Notes: generated by a model from the sequence alone, not told the origin. DNA of 64,000 bases from Chthoniobacterales bacterium (GCA_018883245.1 VEQL01000006.1:54134-118133), one strand, 5' to 3'; shown: positions 36,256-46,233, numbered from the stretch's first letter. Numbers and translations: made by a program.

Positions 36256-37545
36256 TCAGGCAGTCGCCCGCAACGCCGCAGTCGCGACCTCCGCGGTGCG
36301 TGCAAGATCTTCCGCGCTGTGGGCCGTGCTTATGAAACCCGTTTCAAATTGCGAAGGTGCAAAATAGACGCCGCGGTCGAGGCAATGGTGGAAAAAGCGC
36401 GCGAATGCCTCGGTGTCCGACTTTTTGGCGTCATCGAGATTGCGCACGGGACCATCCGTGAAAAACAGGCAGAACATGCTGCCGAGGCGGTGAAAGGCGA
36501 AATTGCGGCCGGTCGAGGCCAAGGTCTCGCGCACCGCGGATTCGAATTGCGCGCCGAGACTTTCGAGTTTGCTCCATGCGCCGGTTCGTTCCAGCTCGCG
36601 CAATTGCGCCAAGCCCGCCGCCATGGCAAGCGGGTTTCCCGAAAGCGTCCCGGCCTGGTAAACCGGCCCGTCGGGTGAAAGCCTGTCCATGACGTCCGCG
36701 CGACCGCCGAAAGCTCCGACCGGCAGCCCGCCTCCGATGACTTTCCCCATTGCGGTCAGATCCGGCACGATGCCCGTCAACTCCTGCACACCGCCCTTGG
36801 CCACGCGGAACCCCGTCATCACCTCGTCGAAAATGAGAAGCGCGCCGTGCTCGGTGCAGAGTCTCCGCAAGTTTGCGAGATAGCCGTCTTCGGGAGGTAT
36901 GAGCCCGGCGTTCGCCGGCACCGGTTCGACGATCACCGCGGCGATGCCTTCCCCGTCGCGCGCAAACAGCTCCCCGAGCGCCGCGGTATCGTTGAAAGGC
37001 AAGGTGATCGTCAGTGCCGCCAGCTCGGCCGGCACACCGGCGCTGTCCGGTTGCCCGTGGGTAAGGGCGCCGCTACCCGCGCGGACCAGCAACGAATCCA
37101 CGTGTCCATGGTAGCATCCATCGAACTTGACGATTTTGCCGCGCCCGGTGAACCCGCGCGCCAGCCGCACGCAGGACATCGTGGCTTCGGTGCCGCTGTT
37201 GACCATCCGCACTTTCTCCACCGAGGGAACCCACGCGCAGATCAGCTCGGCCATTTCGACTTCCCTCGGGTTGGGGATGCCGTGGCTCAGACCATGCTTC
37301 GCCGCCTCGCGCACTGCGTCGATCACGACCTCCGGTGCGTGACCGAGGATCGCCGGTCCCCACGTGCCGACGTAATCGATGTATTCGTTGCCGTCCACAT
37401 CGCGGATACGCGCACCCTGCGCATGATCGACGAAAAACGGCTCGCCGCCGACCGACCGGAACGCGCGCACGGGTGAGTTTACTCCGCCGGGAATGCGCGC
37501 GCGCGCCGCGGCGAAAAGTTTCTGTGATTGCGGACGTCCGGGCAT
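36256..37545 (-). CDS. hemL: glutamate-1-semialdehyde 2,1-aminomutase
   Basis: PLP enzyme making 5-aminolevulinate for the C5 haem pathway. It is 429 residues with conserved [42 protein letters not shown] and the PLP-lysine region [15 protein letters not shown]. The ATG at 37545 is where homology begins; a long in-frame extension upstream is antisense to the kinase. It follows the PfkB gene by 14 bases. Confidence 0.97.
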   Translation of the reverse strand: MPGRPQSQKLFAAARARIPGGVNSPVRAFRSVGGEPFFVDHAQGARIRDVDGNEYIDYVGTWGPAILGHAPEVVIDAVREAAKHGLSHGIPNPREVEMAELICAWVPSVEKVRMVNSGTEATMSCVRLARGFTGRGKIVKFDGCYHGHVDSLLVRAGSGALTHGQPDSAGVPAELAALTITLPFNDTAALGELFARDGEGIAAVIVEPVPANAGLIPPEDGYLANLRRLCTEHGALLIFDEVMTGFRVAKGGVQELTGIVPDLTAMGKVIGGGLPVGAFGGRADVMDRLSPDGPVYQAGTLSGNPLAMAAGLAQLRELERTGAWSKLESLGAQFESAVRETLASTGRNFAFHRLGSMFCLFFTDGPVRNLDDAKKSDTEAFARFFHHCLDRGVYFAPSQFETGFISTAHSAEDLARTAEVATAALRATA

Positions 37546-37559
37546 GGAGAGTCTCGCGC

Positions 37560-38669
37560 TCAGAGCGTGCGGAGAAATTCCGTCATGTCCGCGACCGACG
37601 GACTTTTCGCGGTGCGAACATAAAATCCCGAAGTTCCCACGCCGATTTGCAGGCTGACGTCGAGGGGTGCCCCGAGCATGCGCCCGATGCAGAAGCCGGC
37701 GTTGAAGTGGTCGCCCGCACCCGTCGTGATCTTCGGCTTTTCGATGAACGGTCCCTGCACCGCCGATGTGCCCTGTGCGTCCGCTGCAGCGGCGAAAGCC
37801 ACGGGGTGAATGACCACCGTCTCGACACCGAGTTTTGCGCGTATCAAGGCTGCGTGTGCTGCCCCCGCATCGTGCGTTTCCTCGCACGGGGGAAAACCGA
37901 GGACTTCCCCGATCTGCCGCGCCTCCTGGAGATTGAGGCCGAGGATGACCTTGGCATGTGTCTGGAATTGCGCGATGAGGCCGATCGCTTTCTTGATATC
38001 CTCGCGCGTCCGTTTGGCCGGATCCGCAAGATCGAAAAACATCCACGGCTCACCACCGACTTGCGGCATGACCTTTTCCAGCAGTTCTTCGAAAATCCGT
38101 GTCATCCCCGTGAGCATCGTCCAGTTGACCAGCGCAACGAGAGCCGACTCGCGGAAAAGACCGACAAGCTTGTCCGCGGGGATGTGTGCCAGCAGGTTTT
38201 CCCAGTTTACTTCGCGCAGGCTCGAATGCTTTCCGAACATCAGCTTGCCGTCGTCGAACTCGATCGCATCGGTGTAGCCGGGTTCGGCCAGCGAAATCAC
38301 CTTCGCGCGTTCCGCGAAATCCGCGAAGACCGGATGGATGTTCGGAGCGCCAAGAACGCCGACGTAGGTCACCGGCGTGCCGTAGGCGCCGAGCGCATTG
38401 GCCATGATCGGGCCGTTGCCTCCGAGCTTCACCATCTGCGGCACCATTTCGAAGTTCGCACTCAGCCCGGCAGCCGCTCCGATCCTCTTGCCGAACTCAG
38501 CCATGCTCGACATCCGTTTGTAGCTCTCCGTGCTCTCGCGCGTGGCGACTACATGCAGGATCGTGTCCGCGAAGCCGTCAAGACCGACCAGGCTCGGAGA
38601 ATGCGGGAGAGCTTTGGCGCGTTCGGATAAAAAATCCGCCGCTGCTGCTGCCAGCGATGAGTTGCTCAT
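37560..38669 (-). CDS. PfkB-family carbohydrate/nucleoside kinase
   Basis: A 369-residue ribokinase-fold kinase. The N-terminal substrate region includes [15 protein letters not shown] and the C-terminal signature [12 protein letters not shown] holds the catalytic aspartate. Substrate is not evident (sugars, sugar acids or nucleosides are possible). ATG at 38669 ([13 protein letters not shown]) is chosen; an upstream ATG at 38708 is also in frame. It is cotranscribed with hemL, an unexpected partner. Confidence 0.88.
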   Translation of the reverse strand: MSNSSLAAAAADFLSERAKALPHSPSLVGLDGFADTILHVVATRESTESYKRMSSMAEFGKRIGAAAGLSANFEMVPQMVKLGGNGPIMANALGAYGTPVTYVGVLGAPNIHPVFADFAERAKVISLAEPGYTDAIEFDDGKLMFGKHSSLREVNWENLLAHIPADKLVGLFRESALVALVNWTMLTGMTRIFEELLEKVMPQVGGEPWMFFDLADPAKRTREDIKKAIGLIAQFQTHAKVILGLNLQEARQIGEVLGFPPCEETHDAGAAHAALIRAKLGVETVVIHPVAFAAAADAQGTSAVQGPFIEKPKITTGAGDHFNAGFCIGRMLGAPLDVSLQIGVGTSGFYVRTAKSPSVADMTEFLRTL

Positions 38670-38777
38670 AGGATCACGAAGGTTAAAACCCGCGCACCGG
38701 GAAGGCACGCGAATTTGGCTTATGTAAAAAGAGCTTTCGCCACATCGCCGGCTACGCTTTTATAGGACTTTCTGCGA

Positions 38778-38851
38778 GGAGCCTTAGCTCAATTGGTTAG
38801 AGCGCTGCCCTGTCACGGCAGAGGTTGCGGGTTCGAGTCCCGTAGGCTCCG
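38778..38851 (+). tRNA. tRNA-Asp (anticodon GTC)
   Basis: A complete cloverleaf. Acceptor GGAGCCT/AGGCTCC, D arm around AGCTCAATTGGTTAGAGC, anticodon stem CTGCC/GGCAG with loop CTGTCAC giving anticodon GUC, and T arm GCGGGTTCGAGTCCCGT. The discriminator is G38851 and CCA is not encoded. It marks the switch from housekeeping to accessory genes; no second copy of its 3' end was seen in the window. Confidence 0.97.
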
Positions 38852-39071
38852 GTCTCTCGGGGTCGGGGGGTCTACATCAAAGTTTGGGGACTGAATGGGC
38901 GTAGGATGTCGTCCCGATGCCAGGCTGTTTGGCTTGCCCCGCGAAAAGATCTTCTGAAATTCCCTGCGAGCCACCCCGGAATGGCTCAGTTCCAGATAAA
39001 GAGAATGACCCGCATGACAGAGCTTCTTCCCGGTGTCATTTTGCGCTCGTGGCCGGGCGCTCTTTCACGAC

Positions 39072-41885
39072 CTATGGGCCGGTTTCTGTGGTGCCCGGGG
39101 AGCTGTTTCCAAACAGCTCGGTTGTTGCCGCTTTCCAATCTTCGCCGCCGTCGTCCGAAACAAGCAAAACCGGGTCATAGTCTTTCTGGTCCGAGTCCGG
39201 CGATGCACGCCCGGTGGTGCGGTTCATCGCGCGGAAGTGGAGGAAAAGCCTGCCATCGGGAGACTCGGCGAGGTCTTGGTAATAGAGCGCGTATCGTCCG
39301 TCGTGGAAGGGACGCACGAGTTCGCGGCGTGTTTCCCAAGCGCCGCCCTGCGGTTTGCGGTCGTGGACGAGCGTGCCGTCGGGCCCGCGCGATATGACAT
39401 GGAGGACGTCGCGTTTATCGCAGAGCAGGATCGGGTAGGTTGTGCCCTTTTCCATGGCCACGGGCGTTTCCCATGCGGTTGTGTCGTCGGGCTTTGCCGA
39501 CTTCAAGTAAATGAAGCTTTGTCCCTGTCTCCCGCCGTGAGCCCCGAGCACGACGTGCAGGTAGCCCTTCGAATCCGCCACGATCGCCGGCATGTTGTGG
39601 CCATCGATCTCGATGCCGCTTGTGCCGAGGAACACCGGTCCGGTGACTTTGCCGTCGGTGCGGTCATACGTGACGGCGTAGGACGGCGTGCCGGCGAATC
39701 CCTCGACCGGACGTGGCAGGGCAAAGACGACGTGAATTTTGTCGCCGATGGCCACAGCGCGTGAGCCATTGTCGTGCCCGAAGCCGCCCCAGCCGGCATG
39801 GCTGCGGGTCGGCACATTGTCCGAGTGCCGGGCGGCGGAGTCCGCGAGCTTGACCGCATTCTGGAAATTCGGAGTCCCCTTATCGTCGAGACGGACGTCA
39901 AACAGCAGGAGATTTTCGCCGTCGTTGGCAAGGATTGCGGGCGGCTGGTCGCCGTCGGGATCGACCAGACGGGGAAAGTTGGCATTCGCGTCGGGAAGGT
40001 CTTTGAACCCGCCAGGAAGCGCACCCAGCGGAGTCCTATGCGCCGTCCATGTTTCCCCGCCGTCCGCCGAAACGAGCAGATACCAGGCGCCACCGGGCGA
40101 GCCGGTGCCATCGGCCAGCACGTAGGAGCGTCCGCGGGAATCAAACACGGGGAAATGCCGGTTCATTCGCATCCATGGACCCGGTTTGAAATCTTCAGGC
40201 AGTGCGGAATCCGTCGAGACGGTTTTCCACGCGCCATCGCGGAGGATTTGAAACGCGGGGGCCTTGTCGGAGGATGGCCAGAGCGGAATCCACGCGTGCC
40301 CCGCCGGGTCGAAGAAGATCGCGTTGGGTTTGTAGCCGAATCCGGGTTCGCCGAGGCTGGTTTTTCCGGATTCCTCGCCCAGCCGGATCGGCATGGGCAC
40401 GGTGTCGGGCACCGGAAGTCCGGCGCCGATGAGGAAGTCTGCCGTCTCGGCGAGGTGCCACTTGTTGCCGCCGTCCCGGCTGGTCAGCAGTGCCGCGGGC
40501 ACGGGCTTTTCCAGAAAGTCCGATCGCGGGCTGTAGCGGTAGGCTGCGTAGAGATTTCCCCTGCGGTCGATGCTCAATCTGTTGTGCCAGAAAACATAAG
40601 AACCGAAGTAGGAACGCACCAGCGGCTGGTGCGACCACCCGTCTTTGTCTTTGCGGAGATAGACAAGCTGGGAAGGGGGATAAACGGGAAATGCGGCAGT
40701 GTCATGTTTGGGGTCGCGAGTTTTGAGCACAAAGCCGCGGGCGAATGTGTCCTCGCGGACGACCGCGTATTGCTCGTAGCGGCGGACGAGGATGTGCAGC
40801 GCATCGTCGGGTCCGACGACAGCGCCAGGATATGTCGTTCCGGGAATCGGGAACGGCTCGGGTTCGCCGAACCCCGCCGTGATGTCGAGGGGCTTTTTGG
40901 ACCTCATGTAGAGGCATGTTTCGAGCGGGTTCTCGATCGTGCCGTGGGCGCCGAGCACGACATGCACGAAACCCCGGCTGTCGGTGACCACAACGGGCAT
41001 GTTGTGGCTGTCCACTTCGCGTCCGCTCGAGCCGAGGTAAAGCGGGCCGGCGAGGGACTTCGTCTCGCGGTTCCATGCCGCGATGAACATCGGCGTGCCG
41101 GGGTGCGGAGGCACGGGTGTCGGTCGCGCCCAGACGAAGAAAATCCACGGCCCGTGTGTTGCCACCCGCTGCGGTTCGCCGTGTCCCCATCCGCCCCATC
41201 CTGCCTTCCATGACGCGTCGAATTTCACGTCCAGGTCGCCGGCCACGGAGGCGATTTTCTGCGGGGAGGGGATGACAAGGGAGCCATCGGCGGTCTTTTC
41301 CGGGGCAACAAAAGAAAGGGCTTCGCCGTCGGTGCCGAGGATCACCGGCGGGTGCGCGAGGGGCTCCGCGCTGTCGGGCACCTGCATGATCGCGAGGTTC
41401 CCGTCCTCGATGCGGCCCTTGTAATCTCCGCGCATTTTTCCGTAGGGAAGTGCGTGTGCGGTCCACTTCTGCGAGCCTGCGCGGGCATGAAGGAGGACCC
41501 ACGAACCTCCTTTGTCTCCCGTCGCATCGACGAGTAAATAGGCATCCCCGTCGGCATCAAACACCGCCGGGAAGAGGCTGAGATTCGCCCATTGTCCGGC
41601 TTTTCCCGGAAGGGCGGCGTCATAGTTCCAGTCGCGCCAGCGACCGTCCTCGCCGAGTTGCTGCAATGGGGGCAGCCCGACTTCATTCTCGGAGCCGGCC
41701 TTGATCACGGGAAGATTCCGTGCGTCAAACATCGGCCAGCCCGGCTGGAAATCCGGGCGGTAGCCGGACAATTCTGCCTCGTGGCGCTGCCAGCCGTATT
41801 GGATCACCGCTTCACGCCCGAGGTCATCGGGCGCGGCCGTCGCGGCAACAACGGGAAGAAATGCAAGGATGCGGAATATTTTCAC
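39072..41885 (-). CDS. exported BNR-repeat protein, internally duplicated
   Basis: A 937-residue protein with a short signal peptide (MKIFRILAFLPVVAATAA). It is of the BNR_4/sialidase-like beta-propeller type. It contains two homologous halves: WGGWGHGEPQR...VDSHNMPVVVTDSRGFVHVVLGAHG around residues 235-315, and WGGFGHDNGSR...IDGHNMPAIVADSKGYLHVVLGAHG around 700-780. The clade includes exo-sialidase-like and polysaccharide-lyase-like proteins; the true substrate is unknown. The ATG overlaps the amidohydrolase stop by four bases. Confidence 0.83.
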   Translation of the reverse strand: MKIFRILAFLPVVAATAAPDDLGREAVIQYGWQRHEAELSGYRPDFQPGWPMFDARNLPVIKAGSENEVGLPPLQQLGEDGRWRDWNYDAALPGKAGQWANLSLFPAVFDADGDAYLLVDATGDKGGSWVLLHARAGSQKWTAHALPYGKMRGDYKGRIEDGNLAIMQVPDSAEPLAHPPVILGTDGEALSFVAPEKTADGSLVIPSPQKIASVAGDLDVKFDASWKAGWGGWGHGEPQRVATHGPWIFFVWARPTPVPPHPGTPMFIAAWNRETKSLAGPLYLGSSGREVDSHNMPVVVTDSRGFVHVVLGAHGTIENPLETCLYMRSKKPLDITAGFGEPEPFPIPGTTYPGAVVGPDDALHILVRRYEQYAVVREDTFARGFVLKTRDPKHDTAAFPVYPPSQLVYLRKDKDGWSHQPLVRSYFGSYVFWHNRLSIDRRGNLYAAYRYSPRSDFLEKPVPAALLTSRDGGNKWHLAETADFLIGAGLPVPDTVPMPIRLGEESGKTSLGEPGFGYKPNAIFFDPAGHAWIPLWPSSDKAPAFQILRDGAWKTVSTDSALPEDFKPGPWMRMNRHFPVFDSRGRSYVLADGTGSPGGAWYLLVSADGGETWTAHRTPLGALPGGFKDLPDANANFPRLVDPDGDQPPAILANDGENLLLFDVRLDDKGTPNFQNAVKLADSAARHSDNVPTRSHAGWGGFGHDNGSRAVAIGDKIHVVFALPRPVEGFAGTPSYAVTYDRTDGKVTGPVFLGTSGIEIDGHNMPAIVADSKGYLHVVLGAHGGRQGQSFIYLKSAKPDDTTAWETPVAMEKGTTYPILLCDKRDVLHVISRGPDGTLVHDRKPQGGAWETRRELVRPFHDGRYALYYQDLAESPDGRLFLHFRAMNRTTGRASPDSDQKDYDPVLLVSDDGGEDWKAATTELFGNSSPGTTETGP

Positions 41886-43498
41886 GTGGCGGAAGGCCGG
41901 GAGAGAAGTCGCCGCGCATTGGCCCCGAGAATCATGGTTTTCACGGCTTCGGGCACGTCGGCATAGACAACCCAGCCGAGTTGGTGGCGCGGGTCGCGCA
42001 TGGGCTGGTCGCTGCCGAACAGCACGCGCTCCGCACCGCAGCCTTTGACAAGGTATTCAATCACCCCGCCGGTCACCGTGCTGTAATTTATCTCGGCATA
42101 CAAATTCGGAAACTCGCGACACAGCGTGATGACCGTGTCGGCAATCTCGTAACTGCTGCCCGCATGATAGGCTACCACGGTGAGTTCCGGATAGCGGCTG
42201 CACAGGCTGCGAAACTCGCCGGGTTCATACCAGTGGTAAGGGTGCACGCCGACGTAAAGCCCGTGCGCCTGGGCATACTCCCAAAGGGCTGCATATTTCG
42301 GATGGTCATACGGCAGGCCCATGGTGGGGTAGGGTTTGAGACCAAGAATGCGTGTGCGCCGCCGGAGATCGTCGAGTTCGGCGATTTTTCGCGAGTCGGT
42401 CTTGTCGCCTACATGGATCGACGCCAAACCCCACAGGCGATCGGGATTTGTTTGCACGGCGTCCACAACCGTCCGGTGGCCGGCCTCCTGCTCAACGCCC
42501 TGGATGCCCTGCCAAGTCATCAATCCGATTTCCCGCACGCCCGTGCGGTCCGCCATTTCCAGCATCCCCTTGGCATCCCCCCGCAGCATCACCTGCGATC
42601 CGCCGCTGTTGCTCCCGTCATTGACCACATGGGCATGAAAATCGATCGTATCGCACGGGAGAGGTTTCCCGGCCTGGCAGGCGAGGACGATCGAATCAAA
42701 CGCCGCGGCCGGTTGCCGCTTCGCCGTCGGCTGGTATTTGAGAATTCTCCGGAGGTTGTCCCCGGCGATCATGCGCCGCGTTGTGTCGGGGATATCCGCC
42801 CAGTCCAGCGCGGCCCGCGCCGCCCCCGCCTCGCGCACCGGAGAACCCGTTGAAAAAAGCAGACGATCCGCGGCCCCAAGGGACACAAGCTGCTCGATGC
42901 CCCGGTTGGCATGATAGAGGTGCAAGGCCAGATGCACGTTGGGACAATCCCGCGCCAGCGCACTCACCATCCTCTGGCGGGTCCATTCGAGGTTCACCGC
43001 GACGAACCGGGCCCCGGGCACCGCCTCCGCCAAGCGCGCCAATTCGCCGATTTCCATCTCCGTGCCCAGTTCGACGAATACCGGCCAGCCCCTTGCGCTC
43101 AATTCCGCAATCAGACACCGGCCCGACAAAGACATCGCATCCCAACCGTGCGTGCGGGGACACACCCGCACTGCGGGCACGTGGTATTCATCCAGCAGCT
43201 GTGCAAGAGCCTCGCCCTCCGGGAAATCCCCCGCCGCTCCCGGCATGACCACCCACACCGGGGAAAGCCCGCCGGAGAGTTGGTCGCTCAATGCCACGTT
43301 GGCCTCGAGGCTGTCCAAAGCTTTCACATCGCGCCGCGCCACCAGCGCGTTGGCGATTCCGCACCGGTCCATCCCGGCCTCCAAGTCCCCCAAGGCCGCC
43401 GGCAACGAAGGGTGATCGCCGATCAAGCCGCCGATCTGTGTCCACGCATCAAAATAGGCCAAGCCGTTGGGGCCGGAATCGGTTTGGCGAGAAGTCAC
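41882..43498 (-). CDS. tandem amidohydrolase-2 protein
   Basis: A 538-residue protein made of two amidohydrolase (PF04909-like) barrels. The C-terminal barrel has the expected metal-site residues: IDFHAHVVN, GVHPYHWY, VVAYHAGSS and LFGSDQPM. The N-terminal barrel is degenerate: YFDAWTQIGG replaces the HxH motif and LLFSTGSP replaces the GSD motif. Enzymes of the family hydrolyse or decarboxylate small carbonyl compounds or lactones. GTG at 43498 is favoured; a TTG at 43537 would also fit. Cotranscribed with the BNR gene and divergent from the LacI regulator. Confidence 0.82.
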   Translation of the reverse strand: MTSRQTDSGPNGLAYFDAWTQIGGLIGDHPSLPAALGDLEAGMDRCGIANALVARRDVKALDSLEANVALSDQLSGGLSPVWVVMPGAAGDFPEGEALAQLLDEYHVPAVRVCPRTHGWDAMSLSGRCLIAELSARGWPVFVELGTEMEIGELARLAEAVPGARFVAVNLEWTRQRMVSALARDCPNVHLALHLYHANRGIEQLVSLGAADRLLFSTGSPVREAGAARAALDWADIPDTTRRMIAGDNLRRILKYQPTAKRQPAAAFDSIVLACQAGKPLPCDTIDFHAHVVNDGSNSGGSQVMLRGDAKGMLEMADRTGVREIGLMTWQGIQGVEQEAGHRTVVDAVQTNPDRLWGLASIHVGDKTDSRKIAELDDLRRRTRILGLKPYPTMGLPYDHPKYAALWEYAQAHGLYVGVHPYHWYEPGEFRSLCSRYPELTVVAYHAGSSYEIADTVITLCREFPNLYAEINYSTVTGGVIEYLVKGCGAERVLFGSDQPMRDPRHQLGWVVYADVPEAVKTMILGANARRLLSRPSAT

Positions 43499-43540
43499 CC
43501 GAGAAGACTGGCCTGCTGCGCGATGAGCGAAATTCAATGG

Positions 43541-43560
43541 AGGATTATACAGATAATTCT
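43541..43560. promoter_or_regulatory. operator-like palindrome 1
   Basis: AGGATTAT-ACAG-ATAATTCT is a 20-base imperfect palindrome (7 of 8 arm positions match). It sits just upstream of the amidohydrolase gene and shares arm sequence and a four-base spacer with a second palindrome at 43588. Likely binding site of the adjacent LacI-type regulator. Confidence 0.6.
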
Positions 43561-43587
43561 ACGGCCTGCCGGCGGTGCGGGCAATCC

Positions 43588-43605
43588 AGATTATCAATAT
43601 AATCT
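43588..43605. promoter_or_regulatory. operator-like palindrome 2
   Basis: AGATTAT-CAAT-ATAATCT is an 18-base perfect inverted repeat of 7-base arms, 46 bases centre to centre from palindrome 1 and 48 bases before the regulator's ATG. An even, AT-rich palindrome like this is typical of LacI-family operators. Confidence 0.65.
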
Positions 43606-43652
43606 CTGCTTGTCGCCCCACCTTTCCACGGCGGACCATAGCCTCACACCGC

Positions 43653-44672
43653 ATGAAGTCGCCAGTTCCCCGGAGGCCGACGCAGCGTGATATCGCGCGC
43701 GCATTGGATTTGTCGCAGGCGGCGGTGTCGCAGGCCCTCAATGGACGGGGGAAGTTGTCAGCGTCGGTGCGCCGCCGGGTGGCCGACTATGCGGAGAAAC
43801 ATGGCTACCGAATCGATCCGGCACTGGCCGCACTGGCGGCGTATCGGACCGGCAAACGCGAACCCGGCTACCTCGGGACGGTCGCGTGGCTGACGAATTT
43901 CTCGCGGGCGGAGGGGTGGAAGATCGGGACCTTCGTCGAATACCACCGCGGGGCGGCAGCTTTCTTGCGCGAACACGGATACGAGCTGGAGACGTTCTGG
44001 ATGGGCGAAGCGGGAATGACGCCCCGCCGCATGGAAGACATCCTCAAGGCCCGGGGGATCGAGTGCATTCTCGTGTGCCCGCAGGAACAGCCCGGCACGG
44101 TGACCGATTGGGATTTCTCCGAATTTTCCGTGGTGACGTTCGGGTTCACGCTCGAACGTCCGCGATTTCACATGGTGACGGCCCAAGGTTTCATTTCGAT
44201 GCGCGTTCTTTTCGAATCACTGCACCGCCGCGGACGCCGGGCGATCGGGTTTGCCTACGGCGAGCAGATCGAACGCCGGGCGCAGGGCGCATGGCTCGGG
44301 GGATTCCTCGTTGCCCAGCTGCTGCAGAACGGGGGGCGCAAAATTCCTCCCTTGCGCTGCGACAATCTTCCGGAACGCTTCGAACGATGGCTGAATCGGC
44401 ACAGGCCGGACGCGGTGATCACGACAGACTCATCAGTGCCCGACCAGCTCAAAGCCGCCGGCTTTCGCATCCCCAGAGATATCAGCCTGTGCTTCACCGT
44501 GGCGGATCCGTCACGGCACATCGGCGGCATGGTTTTCGACAACCTGCGCATTGGCGAGATTGCCGCGCGCAAACTTATCAGCCTTCACCATGCCCGCGAA
44601 TGCGGCGTCCCCTCCGTCCCGGAAATGACCGCTATCGAGGGGACGTTTCATCCCGGAAAGACGGTCGGATAA
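43653..44672 (+). CDS. LacI-family transcriptional regulator
   Basis: A 339-residue protein with an N-terminal LacI helix-turn-helix (TQRDIARALDLSQAAVSQAL, then a hinge) and a periplasmic-binding-protein-like sensor domain. ATG at 43653 is chosen; upstream in-frame codons run through the operator region. It is divergent from the amidohydrolase-BNR operon and probably controls it and itself through the two palindromes between them. The effector is unknown. Confidence 0.9.
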   Translation: MKSPVPRRPTQRDIARALDLSQAAVSQALNGRGKLSASVRRRVADYAEKHGYRIDPALAALAAYRTGKREPGYLGTVAWLTNFSRAEGWKIGTFVEYHRGAAAFLREHGYELETFWMGEAGMTPRRMEDILKARGIECILVCPQEQPGTVTDWDFSEFSVVTFGFTLERPRFHMVTAQGFISMRVLFESLHRRGRRAIGFAYGEQIERRAQGAWLGGFLVAQLLQNGGRKIPPLRCDNLPERFERWLNRHRPDAVITTDSSVPDQLKAAGFRIPRDISLCFTVADPSRHIGGMVFDNLRIGEIAARKLISLHHARECGVPSVPEMTAIEGTFHPGKTVG

Positions 44673-44749
44673 TCAGAATAACTTTTGCGGAAGTTCGCTG
44701 GTCGCGGCAGCAAAGGAATTTTAGACGGCGAATCGCGCGCCTTTCCACG

Positions 44750-45460
44750 ATGATACTGCGTCAATTCCCCGACCGCACCTGTCATGCCAGGCGGGGTGGC
44801 TTTACCTTGATCGAACTTCTTGCCGTGGTGGCAATCCTTGGCGTGCTGGCTTCGCTGGCAATGGTAGCACTTTCAGGGGTTCGGAAATCGGCGGCCCGCG
44901 CCGAAGGTGTGGCGAAGCTTCGGGACATCGGGCTGGCAATGAACTCCTATGCCTTGGATAATGGCGGAAATCTCCCTGGCCCGCTGAAGCAGGGCCAATC
45001 CCCGTGGCGCGCTTCAAGCGGACATTTGATCAACTATATCCAAGCTTATATTGCCCCGGCAGAAGCTGCAGGTTCGGGCTTCAAAGGCATGCAGGAAAGC
45101 TTCGTCACCGAGCCGTGGGTTCGGTGGTTCCGGTCGAGCGGTCTGCCGTCGGCTGTTGCTTACTACGCGAATGTCGCTATCCAGGATCCCGATTCACCCG
45201 GCACCTATTACTTTCCCGTGGGCAACGTCGGTGCCAAGAGCAAGAACAACCGTCCGGTCGGCAATCCGAACCTTTGGAAGGCAAGACTGCCCGCTTCCAT
45301 AACCCCGATTCTCTGGGACTGGACCGATACGCCAAATGCGTCTCCGCCCTTTGGCGAAATCTACAATGGCATCAACGTCCTCTTCCTTGACTGGCACGTG
45401 GAAAACCAAACCGATGTTGGTGGGGATCCCGGCACCGTGAGGAAGCCTAAAGGCTGGTAA
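44750..45460 (+). CDS. type II secretion-like pseudopilin (prepilin-type N-terminus)
   Basis: A 236-residue protein with a type III signal. Prepilin peptidase would cut after Gly17 in RRGGFTLIELL, leaving Phe18 at +1 and Glu22 at +5, followed by a hydrophobic helix. The C-terminal part ends with VLFLDWHVE, close to the FLDGH motif of the Verrucomicrobia/Lentisphaerae-type pseudopilins. Such solitary pseudopilins often sit beside LacI- or GntR-type regulators in polysaccharide loci of this phylum; their role is not settled. Confidence 0.88.
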   Translation: MILRQFPDRTCHARRGGFTLIELLAVVAILGVLASLAMVALSGVRKSAARAEGVAKLRDIGLAMNSYALDNGGNLPGPLKQGQSPWRASSGHLINYIQAYIAPAEAAGSGFKGMQESFVTEPWVRWFRSSGLPSAVAYYANVAIQDPDSPGTYYFPVGNVGAKSKNNRPVGNPNLWKARLPASITPILWDWTDTPNASPPFGEIYNGINVLFLDWHVENQTDVGGDPGTVRKPKGW

Positions 45461-45501
45461 TCAGCAGACCGCACAATTTTGTCCCGATTTCCAGCAACAC
45501 A

Positions 45502-46137
45502 ATGAAAACAATCAAAAGTATTCGGCCCTTTCTGTGTGCCTCCGTCTGCGCGCCGGCCCTTAGTGGCACGCCTCTCCTCGCCGGATCTCTTGAAATCGAA
45601 CCCGTGGCGGACGCGGTGGTTCTTCAGGCGGAACCGGACTCCAACCGCGGCAACGATGGCGCCATTTGGGCCTATTCGGGACCGAACGGCGACACGGGCG
45701 ATGCCGCCAAGTCATACATTTCCTTCCGATTGCCTGCCGGTTCTTTCGACGCCGCACGGTTTGTCGGTCTCTACACCGCCAAGCGAGATCGGGGTGCCGA
45801 GATCTGGATGCTGGAAGACGGCGCCAACTGGGACGAGGCCTCGATCACATGGAACAACGCGCCTGGCAACGATACTTCGTCGTCCTATTTGCTTGCTGGC
45901 TCTGCCCTGCGCATCGGCGACATCGGCGGCAAGGGTCCGGGAAATGAAACCGAACTCGTTTTTGCCGATGCAAATGCCGAATCGCTGTTCCTTGACGCCC
46001 TTAATGAGCGCGCCGGAAAAACAATCACTCTCGTTATCGTCCAGAAACCTTACGCCCAAGCCAGCACATTCACCCTCGCCAGCAAGGAAAACCCGGCCCA
46101 CACGCCACCCCGCCTCATCCTCGAGACACGGGACTGA
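45502..46137 (+). CDS. DNRLRE/CBM96-type exported protein without sorting tag
   Basis: A 211-residue protein with a signal peptide (MKTIKSIRPFLCASVCAPALSG). It is one DNRLRE-type beta-sandwich: PVADAVVLQAEPDSNRG at the N-terminus, KSYISFRLP, then the diagnostic SITWNNAPGND and LILETRD at the end. It shares the SITWNNAPG block with the PEP-CTERM protein 444 bases downstream but has no C-terminal anchor. Carbohydrate binding is plausible. Confidence 0.8.
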   Translation: MKTIKSIRPFLCASVCAPALSGTPLLAGSLEIEPVADAVVLQAEPDSNRGNDGAIWAYSGPNGDTGDAAKSYISFRLPAGSFDAARFVGLYTAKRDRGAEIWMLEDGANWDEASITWNNAPGNDTSSSYLLAGSALRIGDIGGKGPGNETELVFADANAESLFLDALNERAGKTITLVIVQKPYAQASTFTLASKENPAHTPPRLILETRD

Positions 46138-46233
46138 TTCCGAAGCGACGAGGATTTGATACGCCGTCTGGCTTTGCCTGCACGGCGCGCCGGAGACGGG
46201 GCCCCCGACTGTTTAGAGCGGTGTAAAAAACCT

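Noticed and set aside
38735..38764. tRNA-Asp promoter (TTTCGC-17-TTTTAT)
   Set aside because: The -35 match is poor; a promoter is expected here but the sequence alone does not fix it.
39774..41213. 479-codon plus-strand frame opposite the BNR protein
   Set aside because: Antisense shadow of the duplicated propeller gene.
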